From the NCBI RefSeq assembly GCF_025567525.1, contig NZ_JAOQJY010000007.1, forward strand, positions 62,001 through 126,000: a stretch of 64,000 nt of DNA. The letters are read 5' to 3'. The position numbers were made by a program, and so were the translations under genes. Positions 33,608 through 41,836 of this stretch are shown here, in pieces (the first letter of the stretch is position 1; the number at the start of each line of letters is the position of its first letter). Origin of the DNA: Gallintestinimicrobium propionicum. GTDB taxonomy: Bacteria > Bacillota > Clostridia > Lachnospirales > Lachnospiraceae. A model generated the notes under the pieces. It worked only from the letters and a program-made list of their open reading frames with translations. It searched no databases and was not told the DNA's origin.

Positions 33608-33811
33608 ATGAGCAAGACACTGGATTATATCGCGTTGATCGTCGTCTTTATTGGAGCTGTCAACTGGGGACTGATCGGATTGTTCCGGCTGGATCTGGTG
33701 CGGCTGATCTTTGGAGATATGACGTGGATCAGCCGGATTATTTATGTGCTGGTCGGAATTTGCGGCATCTATTTGCTGACATTTCTGGGTAGGGTTGACC
33801 AGGAGGCGTAA
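33608..33811 (+). CDS. DUF378 family small membrane protein
   Basis: This 67-residue protein has two membrane segments (about 6-26 and 44-62). The family motif ALIVVFIGAVNWGLIGLF near residue 9 and IIYVLVGICGIYLL near 44 identify DUF378, whose function is unknown. A strong ribosome binding site (AAAGGAGG) lies seven bases before the ATG. The upstream region holds tandem palindromes that suggest regulation by a dimeric DNA-binding protein. Confidence 0.9.
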   Translation: MSKTLDYIALIVVFIGAVNWGLIGLFRLDLVRLIFGDMTWISRIIYVLVGICGIYLLTFLGRVDQEA

Positions 33812-33889
33812 GCCGTCGAAAAGTAGTCCGAACGCAGTTTCAGGGAATTTTATCGGTATGACAGGAAACAACGTTTCGGCGGTTCATTT

Positions 33890-33953
33890 CGCACCTGAGC
33901 ATTGCAGTGTTCAGGTGCGGATGAACTGTACAGTTCACTCGCACCATTCGCGG
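33890..33953. repeat. Hairpin and family 2 end fragment after DUF378
   Basis: CGCACCTGA and TCAGGTGCG form a 9-bp stem (33890-33919). GAACTGTACAGTTC is a 14-bp palindrome (33923-33936) that runs into the family 2 end ACAGTTCACTCGCACC (33930-33945). No gene is seen between 33812 and 34135. Confidence 0.65.
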
Positions 33954-33997
33954 TGACGGAACGGTTGAATCTAAAACGCAGACATAGTAAAATAAGA

Positions 33998-34076
33998 ATG
34001 ATGCCAGGGTTGTGGGAGTGCACAGCACGGAATAATCCGCAGGCATCAAGGTAGGGGTTTTTGACCCCGACATCAT
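33998..34076 (+). ncRNA. Structured repeat before the yitT-like gene (copy 1)
   Basis: A 41-base block (34012-34052) recurs at 58010-58050 with four differences, all transitions. GATGCC (34000-34005) can pair with GGCATC (34042-34047), while ATGATG (33998-34003) can pair with CATCAT (34071-34076); the two pairings exclude each other. GGGG-TTTTTGA-CCCC lies between. This could be an RNA switch or a mobile repeat; it is not a class I recognise. Confidence 0.45.
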
Positions 34077-34135
34077 AAGAATACAGGGATTGCCTGGTGC
34101 AATAAAAATCTGCAGGGAAAAGCAGGAGGACAGGA

Positions 34136-35059
34136 ATGGAAAAGACAAAAGAAGAAAAACGGGGACAATTTCAGCGTTTGGAAGGAGAAATTGCAGAAGA
34201 ATCCAAACGGCTGGCGATCGCAATCGGGGGCGCGGCAATTTATTCAGCGGGCGTCAATTTGTTTATCGTACCGGCAGGATTGTACAGTGGAGGCATTATG
34301 GGTTTTGCCCAGATTGTACGAACGATTTTGGTCAGTTATCTGCATCTGCCGATTCAGAATTTTGATATCGCGGGTCTGATTTATTATGCGATCAATATTC
34401 CGGTGCTTCTACTCGGTATGAAAGATATTGGAAAACAGTTTTTCGTAAAAACGATTTGCTGTCTGACAGCGGTGACGATATTTTTGTCGTTTATCCCGAT
34501 TCCGACGGAGACGCTTTTACATAATGACATTCTGGGCAGCACGGTGATCGGTGCCCTGATGTGCGGCTTCGGCATGGGAACGGCGCTTCGGATGGGGGCA
34601 TCGCTGGGTGGAACTGATATTATTGCGCTGCTTTTGATCAAATGGAAGAAAAATATCAGCGTCGGCAAGGTCAATATCATCACGAACGCTGTACTTTACG
34701 GAATCTGCCTGTTCCTGTTTGACGTCAGCACCGTGATTTATTCTCTGATCTACGCGGCGGTCAGCGCGTTTGCGGTCGATCACGAGCATTCACAGAACAT
34801 TAACGTCGAGGTGCGGATTATCACGAAGCTGGACGACATGGAACTGGAGCAGGAAATCCTGCAGAAGATGGACAGAGGAATTACTCGTCTGGAAAGCACG
34901 GGCGCTTACACGAATGAAAAGTCGAACATGCTTTACATTCTCGTGTCCAAGTACGAGGTCGGCCAGCTGAAAAACATTGTGCTCAAATACGATCCGCATG
35001 CGTTTATTGTTATGAACGAGGGCGTGACGGTCATCGGACATTATAAAAAGAAGCTGTAA
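34136..35059 (+). CDS. YitT family membrane protein
   Basis: This 307-residue protein has five to six membrane segments (residues about 23-50, 67-90, 103-120, 138-160 and 180-212) in the YitT DUF161 region, with the family pattern AIYSAGVNLFIVPAGLYSGGIMG near 28 split over two helices. The C-terminal cytoplasmic DUF2179 domain starts near 222 (NVEVRIITKLDDMELEQEI). Function is unknown. AGGAGGACAGGA precedes the ATG. Confidence 0.92.
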   Translation: MEKTKEEKRGQFQRLEGEIAEESKRLAIAIGGAAIYSAGVNLFIVPAGLYSGGIMGFAQIVRTILVSYLHLPIQNFDIAGLIYYAINIPVLLLGMKDIGKQFFVKTICCLTAVTIFLSFIPIPTETLLHNDILGSTVIGALMCGFGMGTALRMGASLGGTDIIALLLIKWKKNISVGKVNIITNAVLYGICLFLFDVSTVIYSLIYAAVSAFAVDHEHSQNINVEVRIITKLDDMELEQEILQKMDRGITRLESTGAYTNEKSNMLYILVSKYEVGQLKNIVLKYDPHAFIVMNEGVTVIGHYKKKL

Positions 35060-35072
35060 AAAGAAAAATTGT

Positions 35073-35110
35073 AAAAAATGGCATCCACGATAGAGTGGGT
35101 GCCATTTTTT
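35073..35110 (+). terminator. Intrinsic terminator of the yitT-like gene
   Basis: AAAAAATGGCATCCAC and GTGGGTGCCATTTTTT form a long stem that can end transcription on both strands. Confidence 0.9.
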
Positions 35111-35123
35111 ACATAATAAACAT

Positions 35124-35158
35124 GGCGGAGCAAAATAATGTTGAATTTGTACTCCGCC
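35124..35158 (-). terminator. Hairpin after the DUF1846 gene (minus strand)
   Basis: GGCGGAG and CTCCGCC form a 7-bp stem just after the DUF1846 stop. The T-run is weak, and the stronger bidirectional terminator follows. Confidence 0.5.
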
Positions 35159-35169
35159 GGAAATCCTGT

Positions 35170-36651
35170 TTACTGTTTTTTTACATCTTTCTCTTCATTT
35201 TTCGGTTCGCAGGTCAGATGCATGCCGAGCTTTTTGAAGATGCCCTCATCTACAGAGGAAAGCAGGACGGAGGAATGAACCTCGCATCCTTTTAAGAGCG
35301 GAACCGCATTCAGGGCGCGGGCAGCGTCCGGGCTGGTTGCAGCACTGATGGAAAGTGCGATCAGAATTTCGTCCGTATGAAGACGGGGGTTCTGGCTGCC
35401 CAGATAGTTGATCTTGAGGGTCTGGATCGGGTGGATCGCATCCGGAGATACCAGATGGATCTCATGATCGATGCCTGCAAGAATCTTTAAGGCATTGAGC
35501 AGGCAGGCTGCGGATGCGCCGAGCAGGTCGGAGGTCTTGCCGGTCACCAGAGTGCCGTCAGGAAGCTCGATGGCAGCGGCGGGAGCGCCGGTAGCCTCTT
35601 CGCGGTTCATGGCAGCAGCGATTACCTTGCGGTCTGCAACAGTAATTCCAGCCTGCTTCATCAGAAGCTCGAGCTTGTACAAAACGGCGGGCGTGGAGTT
35701 TCCGCGCTTTAAGTCGCATAAGCAGTTGTAATAACGGCGGATGATTTCCTGTCTGGAGGCTTCCTTGCAGGCCTCATCGTCGATGATGCAGTTGCCAGCC
35801 ATGTTGACGCCCATGTCCGTAGGAGACTTGTAAGGACATTCGCCCATGATTTCTTCAAAAATAGCGCTCAGAACAGGGAAAATCTCAACGTCGCGGTTGT
35901 AGTTGACGGTGGTAACGCCGTAAGCTTCCAGATGGAACGGGTCGATCATGTTGACGTCGTTTAAATCAGCGGTAGCAGCCTCATAGGCGAGGTTGACCGG
36001 GTGCTTTAACGGCAGGTTCCAGATCGGGAATGTCTCGAACTTGGCGTAGCCGGCGTTGACGCCGCGCAGATGCTCATGATACAGCTGGGAAAGGCAGGTA
36101 GCCATTTTGCCGCTGCCGGGTCCGGGTGCGGTTACGACAACGAGCGGACGGCTGGTTTCGATATAATCGTTTTTGCCGTAGCCTTCTTCGCTGACGATTT
36201 TTTCCACGTTGGTCGGATAACCTTCAATAATATAGTGGATATAGCAACGGATGCCGAGGGTTTCGAGCTTTTTGCGGAACAGGTCCGCAGCGGGCTGACC
36301 GGCATACTGTGTGATGACAACGCTTCCGACGTAAAGACCGATATTGCGGAATGCTTCTGTAAGACGCAGCACCTCGAGGTCATAAGTCAGACCGAGATCA
36401 CGGCGTGTTTTGTTGGTTTCCAGCGCACTGGCGGAGATCGCGATGACGATTTCTGCCTGATCCTTTAACTGGAGCAGCATTTTTAATTTACTGTCCGGCT
36501 CGAATCCGGGCAGTACTCTGGCCGCATGATAGTCGTCGAACAGCTTGCCGCCAAATTCCAGATACAATTTATCCCCGAACATGGAAATTCGTTCGCGGAT
36601 ATGGGCAGACTGCATCTGCAGATACTTTTGATTGTCAAAACCGATATTCAT
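35170..36651 (-). CDS. DUF1846 family protein
   Basis: This 493-residue protein is full length for DUF1846. It opens with IGFDNQKYLQMQSAHIRERI and has a P-loop-like TAPGPGSGKMATCLSQLYHE near residue 175. Structures of the family suggest a nucleotide-binding enzyme, but its reaction is unknown to me. GGGAG lies six bases before the ATG on the minus strand. It is a lone gene bounded by terminators, and its promoter region (302 bases, 36652-36953) also holds two family 1 copies. Confidence 0.93.
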   Translation of the reverse strand: MNIGFDNQKYLQMQSAHIRERISMFGDKLYLEFGGKLFDDYHAARVLPGFEPDSKLKMLLQLKDQAEIVIAISASALETNKTRRDLGLTYDLEVLRLTEAFRNIGLYVGSVVITQYAGQPAADLFRKKLETLGIRCYIHYIIEGYPTNVEKIVSEEGYGKNDYIETSRPLVVVTAPGPGSGKMATCLSQLYHEHLRGVNAGYAKFETFPIWNLPLKHPVNLAYEAATADLNDVNMIDPFHLEAYGVTTVNYNRDVEIFPVLSAIFEEIMGECPYKSPTDMGVNMAGNCIIDDEACKEASRQEIIRRYYNCLCDLKRGNSTPAVLYKLELLMKQAGITVADRKVIAAAMNREEATGAPAAAIELPDGTLVTGKTSDLLGASAACLLNALKILAGIDHEIHLVSPDAIHPIQTLKINYLGSQNPRLHTDEILIALSISAATSPDAARALNAVPLLKGCEVHSSVLLSSVDEGIFKKLGMHLTCEPKNEEKDVKKQ

Positions 36652-36844
36652 AAGAAACTCCCTGTGTAAACTTTAGTGTAGCAGTTACTTGAAAAATCGT
36701 GACGGATTCGTCACGACAAACTCTTCCACAATTATATAACGCATTGAAAGAAAAAATCTACCGTTTCCTGAGAAAAAATCTGCAGATATTTCGCAGAAAG
36801 GAACTGACGCTTGATTTTACAGGCTCTTTCCGCTATGATTCATG

Positions 36845-36919
36845 ACAATAGAATGCTCGCAGAGCGTGTATTCTATTGTTCATGACAATAGAATGCTTGC
36901 AGAGCGTGCATTCTATTGT
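36845..36919 (+). repeat. Tandem family 1 palindromes, copies H and I
   Basis: Two copies at 36845-36879 and 36885-36919 repeat with a 40-base period. Copy H has GTATTC and copy I has TTGC in the core; both changes give G-U pairs in RNA. They lie 34 bases before the TAXI receptor gene. Otherwise the 302-base gap shows no gene; a CGTGACGGATTCGTCACG palindrome is present near 36699-36716. Confidence 0.9.
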
Positions 36920-36953
36920 TTGGTGGAAATGATGGCATAGGAATGGAGACAGA

Positions 36954-37904
36954 ATGAAAAAAAGAATTGGAATTTTTCTGGCGGCGCTTCTGCTGCTGTC
37001 TAGCTGCGGCAGGGACAGCGGTCGGCTGAAAATGGGTGCTGCGGGACTTGGAGGAACGTATCAGGCATTTTCCGATGCGTTTGCAAAGCTGGAATCCGAG
37101 ACGAACAACAGGGAGATTGAGGTGCGTACGACCGCCGGATCGGCTGCAAACCTCCGGCTTTTATCCCAGAATTATATTCAGCTCGCGCTGTGTCAGGCGG
37201 ATTTGCTGGAGGATGCCTGGAACGGAACCGGGCAGTTTCAGGGAACAGAGCCGATCCGTGGATTCGGGGCTGTAGCGGGCGTTTATGAAGAAGCTTGTCA
37301 GATTGTTGTACGCGCAGACTCTGAAATTTCGACGGTGGAAGAACTGGAAGGACACAGGGTCAGCGTCGGTGAGGAAGAGTCCGGGACGAAGCAGAACGCG
37401 TTGCAGATTCTGGCGGCATACGGCCTGAATGAAAAGCTGGTGGAGGAAGTCTCCCTGAATTACACGGAGGCTGCAAAGGAGCTGGAAAATGGCTCGATCG
37501 ACGCATTTTTCTGTACGGCAGGAGCGCAGACGGCTGCAATCGCGAATCTGGCGCAGCGGACAGGAATCCGGTTCCTGAATGTAGACGGCGCTGCTGCTGC
37601 ACGTTTGAAAAAGAGCTATCCGGTCTATGACAGCTGCATCATTGCGGCGGGAACCTATCCGGGACAGGAAGAGGATGTTTCGACGGTTGGCGTAAAAGCG
37701 GTCTTGTTGGCGAGCGATAGCGTTTCTGCAGAGGTGGTGGAGGAACTGACGGCGCTTTTATTTGAGGAACAGCAGGAGCTGGATTTTGCGCTGCCGGTGG
37801 AGCTGATTACGGACGCAGACGCTGCTGTAGCCGGAATTTCGGTTCCGTTCCACAAAGGTGCAGAGCGGTATTATGAGAGCAGAGGAGAAAAGAGTGAGAA
37901 TTGA
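36954..37904 (+). CDS. TAXI family solute-binding lipoprotein
   Basis: This 316-residue receptor resembles TRAP-associated extracytoplasmic immunogenic (TAXI) proteins. It has a lipoprotein signal (LLLLSSCGRDSG, Cys about 18) and the fold pattern MGAAGLGGTYQAFSDAFAKL near 24, VRTTAGSAANLRLL near 56, and SVGEEESGTKQNALQIL near 137. It should bind a small anionic solute outside the membrane. The usual DctQM-type TRAP membrane subunits are missing. Instead its end overlaps a GltS symporter gene by 11 bases. GGAGACAG precedes the ATG. Confidence 0.88.
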   Translation: MKKRIGIFLAALLLLSSCGRDSGRLKMGAAGLGGTYQAFSDAFAKLESETNNREIEVRTTAGSAANLRLLSQNYIQLALCQADLLEDAWNGTGQFQGTEPIRGFGAVAGVYEEACQIVVRADSEISTVEELEGHRVSVGEEESGTKQNALQILAAYGLNEKLVEEVSLNYTEAAKELENGSIDAFFCTAGAQTAAIANLAQRTGIRFLNVDGAAAARLKKSYPVYDSCIIAAGTYPGQEEDVSTVGVKAVLLASDSVSAEVVEELTALLFEEQQELDFALPVELITDADAAVAGISVPFHKGAERYYESRGEKSEN

Positions 37905-39081
37905 ACTGGATATGTATCAGACAATGGCAGTTGCAGTGCTTGCTCTGATGCTTGGAAGATATTTAAGAAAAAAGTGCTGGCTGCTGGAGCGGTTTTGTAT
38001 TCCTGCGCCGGTAATCGGCGGCGTTATTTTTGCAGTGGCAACATGTATCTGCTATGTGACGGGAATTGCGGAGTTTGTATTTGACGATATTTTAAAAGAA
38101 GTATTCATGGTGTTTTTCTTTACCTCGGTAGGCTTTCAGGCAAATCTGAAGGTTCTGAAAAGCGGCGGGAAATCCATGATTATCTTTCTGGGACTGGTAA
38201 TCGGTCTGATCGTGCTGCAGAACGGAACTGCGGTAGGCCTGGCGAAGTTTTTGCACCTCGATCCGTTGGTCGGCATGTGTACCGGCTCGATTCCGATGAC
38301 GGGCGGACACGGTACGGCGGGTGCGTTTGGTCCCGTGCTGGAGGACTTCGGGATTTCAGGGGCAACGACGGTTTGTACGGCGGCAGCGACGTTTGGCCTG
38401 GTGGCAGGCAGCGTGATGGGCGGACCGCTCGGCGAACGGCTGGTTGAAAAGCGCGATCTTTTGAAAACGGCGATTCCCGAGGATGACAGCCTTCTGCTGG
38501 AAGAAGATAAAAAACATGAGCGCCATGTAAAGCAGTATCCAACTGCATTTTTCCAGCTGGTTCTGGCGATGGGAATCGGAACGGTACTGTCTCAGGTTTT
38601 ATCGATGACAGGAATGACATTTCCAATTTATATTGGCGCGATGATCGTAGCCGCCGTGCTGCGGAATCTGAGTGAATACACTGGGAAATTTCCTATCTAT
38701 ATGGGGGAAATCAATGGCATCGGTGGTATCAGCCTTTCCATGTTCCTTGGTTTGGCGATGATTACGCTGAAGCTGTGGCAGCTGGCGGAGCTGGCTGTGC
38801 CGATGCTCCTGTTGCTGTCAGGACAGGTGCTTTTGATGTTTCTGTACACTTATTTTGTAGTGTTCCGCGTCATGGGAAAAGACTATGATGCGGCGGTTAT
38901 TTGTTCCGGTACCTGCGGTTTCGGTATGGGGGCTACACCGAATGCGATGGCAAATATGCAGGCAGTGTGTGAAAAATATGTGCCGTCTGTAAAGGCATAT
39001 CTGCTGATCCCGATTGTGGGCAGCCTGTTTGCGGATTTTATCAACAGCCTTGTCATTACGCTGTTTATCAATTTCCTGTAA
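37894..39081 (+). CDS. gltS: Sodium/glutamate symporter GltS family
   Basis: This 395-residue transporter has about ten or more membrane segments. GltS hallmarks include the inverted reentrant loops PMTGGHGTAGAFGP near 130 and GFGMGATPNAMANMQ near 347. The GTG start at 37894 is chosen because AGAGGAG sits six bases upstream and the length then matches the family (about 400); an in-frame GTG at 37858 lacks a binding site. It overlaps the TAXI receptor by 11 bases, which suggests coupled translation and a receptor-fed symporter. Confidence 0.92.
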   Translation: MRIELDMYQTMAVAVLALMLGRYLRKKCWLLERFCIPAPVIGGVIFAVATCICYVTGIAEFVFDDILKEVFMVFFFTSVGFQANLKVLKSGGKSMIIFLGLVIGLIVLQNGTAVGLAKFLHLDPLVGMCTGSIPMTGGHGTAGAFGPVLEDFGISGATTVCTAAATFGLVAGSVMGGPLGERLVEKRDLLKTAIPEDDSLLLEEDKKHERHVKQYPTAFFQLVLAMGIGTVLSQVLSMTGMTFPIYIGAMIVAAVLRNLSEYTGKFPIYMGEINGIGGISLSMFLGLAMITLKLWQLAELAVPMLLLLSGQVLLMFLYTYFVVFRVMGKDYDAAVICSGTCGFGMGATPNAMANMQAVCEKYVPSVKAYLLIPIVGSLFADFINSLVITLFINFL

Positions 39082-39095
39082 AGCAAGGGGGAGAA

Positions 39096-39287
39096 ATGAT
39101 GTTTTGGGAAAAAAGAAAAGAAAAAGCGGCAAAATACAAAGTGGAAAATGAAAATTTGGCAGTTCCGGAGATTCACTTAAAAGGAGATGACGACGCAGAC
39201 CCTGCAGAGGTGTGCGGAGAGGATCAGGATATCGTTTATGAAAATGTGGCGGTTCCGGAAATCCATATCGGTAAAAAGCGCGTTTGA
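39096..39287 (+). CDS. Small acidic protein with a duplicated motif
   Basis: This 63-residue protein follows gltS by 14 bases with AGGGGGAG before the ATG (39096; 39099 is also possible). The motif ENLAVPEIHLKG near residue 19 recurs as ENVAVPEIHIGK near 49, separated by an acidic DDDADPAEVCGEDQD spacer. There is no membrane segment. It may be an accessory of the TAXI-GltS pair, but nothing shows this beyond position. Confidence 0.7.
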   Translation: MMFWEKRKEKAAKYKVENENLAVPEIHLKGDDDADPAEVCGEDQDIVYENVAVPEIHIGKKRV

Positions 39288-39322
39288 GCCGTAGAACAGA
39301 ATTCTATTTTGGACTTTGCGTA

Positions 39323-39351
39323 TTGATTTATCCTATCGGAATGTCTATAAT
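39323..39351 (+). promoter_or_regulatory. Promoter of ftsH
   Basis: TTGATT (39323-39328) and TATAAT (39346-39351) are 17 bp apart, 56 bases before the ATG. Confidence 0.75.
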
Positions 39352-39407
39352 TATGGTACTATCGTGGCTTCCATGCATGAAGCGGACGAAAAGAAAGGTT
39401 AAATCGA

Positions 39408-41714
39408 ATGGATAATAATATGAACCCGTTTAACGGCGGAAATGGAAATGGTTCCGGCAACGGATCCCAGGGACCGAACGGTTCCGGAGGATCGGAACAG
39501 AACAATCCGAGGCGGACGAGCCTGATCCTGTTGGCGATTGCGGCGATTGTGACGTTGATTTCCATGAGCCTGTTTATGCGGATGATCAATAATGCAACCA
39601 ATCAGGAAATCACCTATGGAAAATTTCAGGAGCTGGTAGAAGACGGCAAGGCGGCAGAGGTTACCTGGGATGACGATACGATTTATCTCAAACTGCAGCA
39701 GACAAACCAGAAGACACTGTTTTCTGCGATGCCGGAGGTAACCTATTATACCGGTAAGGCACAGTCGGATGATGCATTGACGGCGTACTTAAAAGAATAT
39801 AAGGTTGCAAGCTACGGCAAGGATGTTCCGGACAGCTCCGGACTGATTTTGACGATGATCCTGACCTATGTGCTTCCGATTGTCGTTATGTGGCTGCTTT
39901 TAAGTCTGCTATTTCGGCGGATGGGCGGAGGCGGCCCGATGGGCGTCGGCAAGAGCAACGCAAAGGTTTATGTACAGAAAGAAACCGGAATCACGTTTAA
40001 GGATGTAGCAGGCGAGGACGAAGCAAAGGAGTCGCTGCAGGAGGTTGTCGATTTCCTGCACAATCCGCAGCGCTATGTGAAGATCGGCGCAAAGCTGCCC
40101 AAGGGTGCGCTGTTAGTCGGCCCTCCCGGTACCGGTAAGACGCTTCTGGCAAAGGCAGTAGCCGGAGAGGCGAAGGTCCCGTTCTTTTCGCTGACCGGTT
40201 CCGATTTTATCGAGCTGTACGTCGGTGTCGGCGCATCGCGTGTGCGCGACCTGTTTAAAGAAGCGACGAAAAATGCGCCCTGTATCATCTTTATCGATGA
40301 GATTGATGCAATCGGCAGAAGCAGAGATTCCAAATACGGCGGCGGAAATGAAGAGCGTGAGCAGACGCTGAACCAGCTGCTTTCTGAGATGGATGGTTTT
40401 GATACTTCGAAGGGAATTCTGGTTCTGGGGGCGACCAACCGTCCGGAGATTCTGGACAAGGCACTGCTGCGTCCGGGACGATTTGACCGCCGGATTATCG
40501 TAGATAAGCCCGACTTAAAGGGACGCGTAGAGATCCTCAAGGTGCACGCCAAAGACGTCAAGATGGACGAAACGGTTGATTTCGATGCAATTGCGCTCGC
40601 GACGAGCGGCGCGGTTGGCTCTGACCTTGCCAATATGATCAACGAGGCTGCGATCAATGCAGTCAAAGAGGGCAGGGAATATGTCTGCCAGAAGGATCTG
40701 TTTGAAGCGGTCGAGCAGGTACTGGTCGGCAAGGAGAAAAAAGACCGGATCATGAGCGCGCAGGAGCGTAAGATCGTATCCTATCATGAAGTAGGTCATG
40801 CGCTGATTGCGGCATTGCAGAAAAATTCCGAGCCCGTGCAGAAGATCACGATCGTGCCCCGTACGATGGGGGCTCTTGGCTATGTCATGCATGTGCCGGA
40901 AGAGGAAAAGTATTTAAACACCGAGGCGGAAATCCATGATATGCTGGTCGGCTATCTGGGCGGCCGCGCGGCGGAAGAAATTGTATTTGATACGGTAACG
41001 ACAGGCGCTTCGAACGATATCGAGCAGGCGACCGGTCTGGCACGCTCTATGGTAACCCGTTTCGGTATGAGCAAAAAGTTCGGTTTGATTGGACTGGAAT
41101 CCGTAGAAAGTCAGTATCTGGACGGCAGGACGGTTTTAAACTGCTCCGATGCGACGGCGGCTGAGATCGATCAGGAAGTCATGCGTATCCTGAAAGAATG
41201 TTATCAGGAAGCGCTGGAGCTGCTGTCCGCAAACCGTGAGGTGATGGATCAGCTGGCGGCGCATCTGATTGAAAAAGAGACGATCACCGGCAAGGAATTC
41301 ATGCGAATCTACAGACAGGTCAAGGGACTGCCGCAGGAAGAACCGGAGCAGACTGCCGGCGCGCAGATGAAGGCGGCAGAGCAGACTGCAGACGCAGAGA
41401 ACCCGAGCCAGTCCGATTCAGGAAACAGCTATGGCACAGCACCTGCATCGGGCACAGACACCGCAGCGCAGCTGCAGTCTTCCACGCCGAAGCCATGGGA
41501 AGAGTTCGCACGCCAGCAGCAGGAAAGAGAAGACAGCTTTTTCTCGGGAGATACACAGCAGCCGGGAGATGCACAGCAGCCGGCGGATCCATCTGACGCC
41601 GAACAGAGCCAGGAACAGGATAAGCCCTGGATTCCTCCGACACCGAAGCCGGAGAATAAAGGCCCGGTAGGACGTTTTTCAGGAGCTGCCCTTCCGGACG
41701 ACGAGAAGAAATAG
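39408..41714 (+). CDS. ftsH: ATP-dependent zinc metalloprotease FtsH
   Basis: This membrane AAA+ protease degrades misfolded and short-lived membrane and soluble proteins. The 768 residues hold two membrane segments (about 37-57 and 146-170), Walker A GPPGTGKTLLAKAVAG near 238, Walker B CIIFIDEIDAIG near 296, the second region of homology near 345-360, and the zinc site YHEVGHALIAAL near 463. The C-terminal 130 residues are Gln/Pro/Asp-rich and look disordered (GDTQQPGDAQQPADPSDAEQ), longer than the usual tail. The start is ATG with AAAGG upstream. Confidence 0.97.
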   Translation: MDNNMNPFNGGNGNGSGNGSQGPNGSGGSEQNNPRRTSLILLAIAAIVTLISMSLFMRMINNATNQEITYGKFQELVEDGKAAEVTWDDDTIYLKLQQTNQKTLFSAMPEVTYYTGKAQSDDALTAYLKEYKVASYGKDVPDSSGLILTMILTYVLPIVVMWLLLSLLFRRMGGGGPMGVGKSNAKVYVQKETGITFKDVAGEDEAKESLQEVVDFLHNPQRYVKIGAKLPKGALLVGPPGTGKTLLAKAVAGEAKVPFFSLTGSDFIELYVGVGASRVRDLFKEATKNAPCIIFIDEIDAIGRSRDSKYGGGNEEREQTLNQLLSEMDGFDTSKGILVLGATNRPEILDKALLRPGRFDRRIIVDKPDLKGRVEILKVHAKDVKMDETVDFDAIALATSGAVGSDLANMINEAAINAVKEGREYVCQKDLFEAVEQVLVGKEKKDRIMSAQERKIVSYHEVGHALIAALQKNSEPVQKITIVPRTMGALGYVMHVPEEEKYLNTEAEIHDMLVGYLGGRAAEEIVFDTVTTGASNDIEQATGLARSMVTRFGMSKKFGLIGLESVESQYLDGRTVLNCSDATAAEIDQEVMRILKECYQEALELLSANREVMDQLAAHLIEKETITGKEFMRIYRQVKGLPQEEPEQTAGAQMKAAEQTADAENPSQSDSGNSYGTAPASGTDTAAQLQSSTPKPWEEFARQQQEREDSFFSGDTQQPGDAQQPADPSDAEQSQEQDKPWIPPTPKPENKGPVGRFSGAALPDDEKK

Positions 41715-41787
41715 GAAAGCTTATCGTAAATGCTATACACGAAGTGTTATGCATGGCGGCAGAACCGGAGTGAAAGAACGTTTATCA

Positions 41788-41815
41788 GGGACTATGGAAA
41801 CATAGTCCCTGCTGT
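41788..41815 (+). terminator. Hairpin between ftsH and uvrC
   Basis: AGGGACTATG and CATAGTCCCT form a perfect 10-bp stem with a GAAA tetraloop. The T-run is poor (GCTGTATT), so it may be a weak terminator or an mRNA-stabilising end. Confidence 0.55.
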
Positions 41816-41836
41816 ATTAGAAGGGGAGAACGCGAC

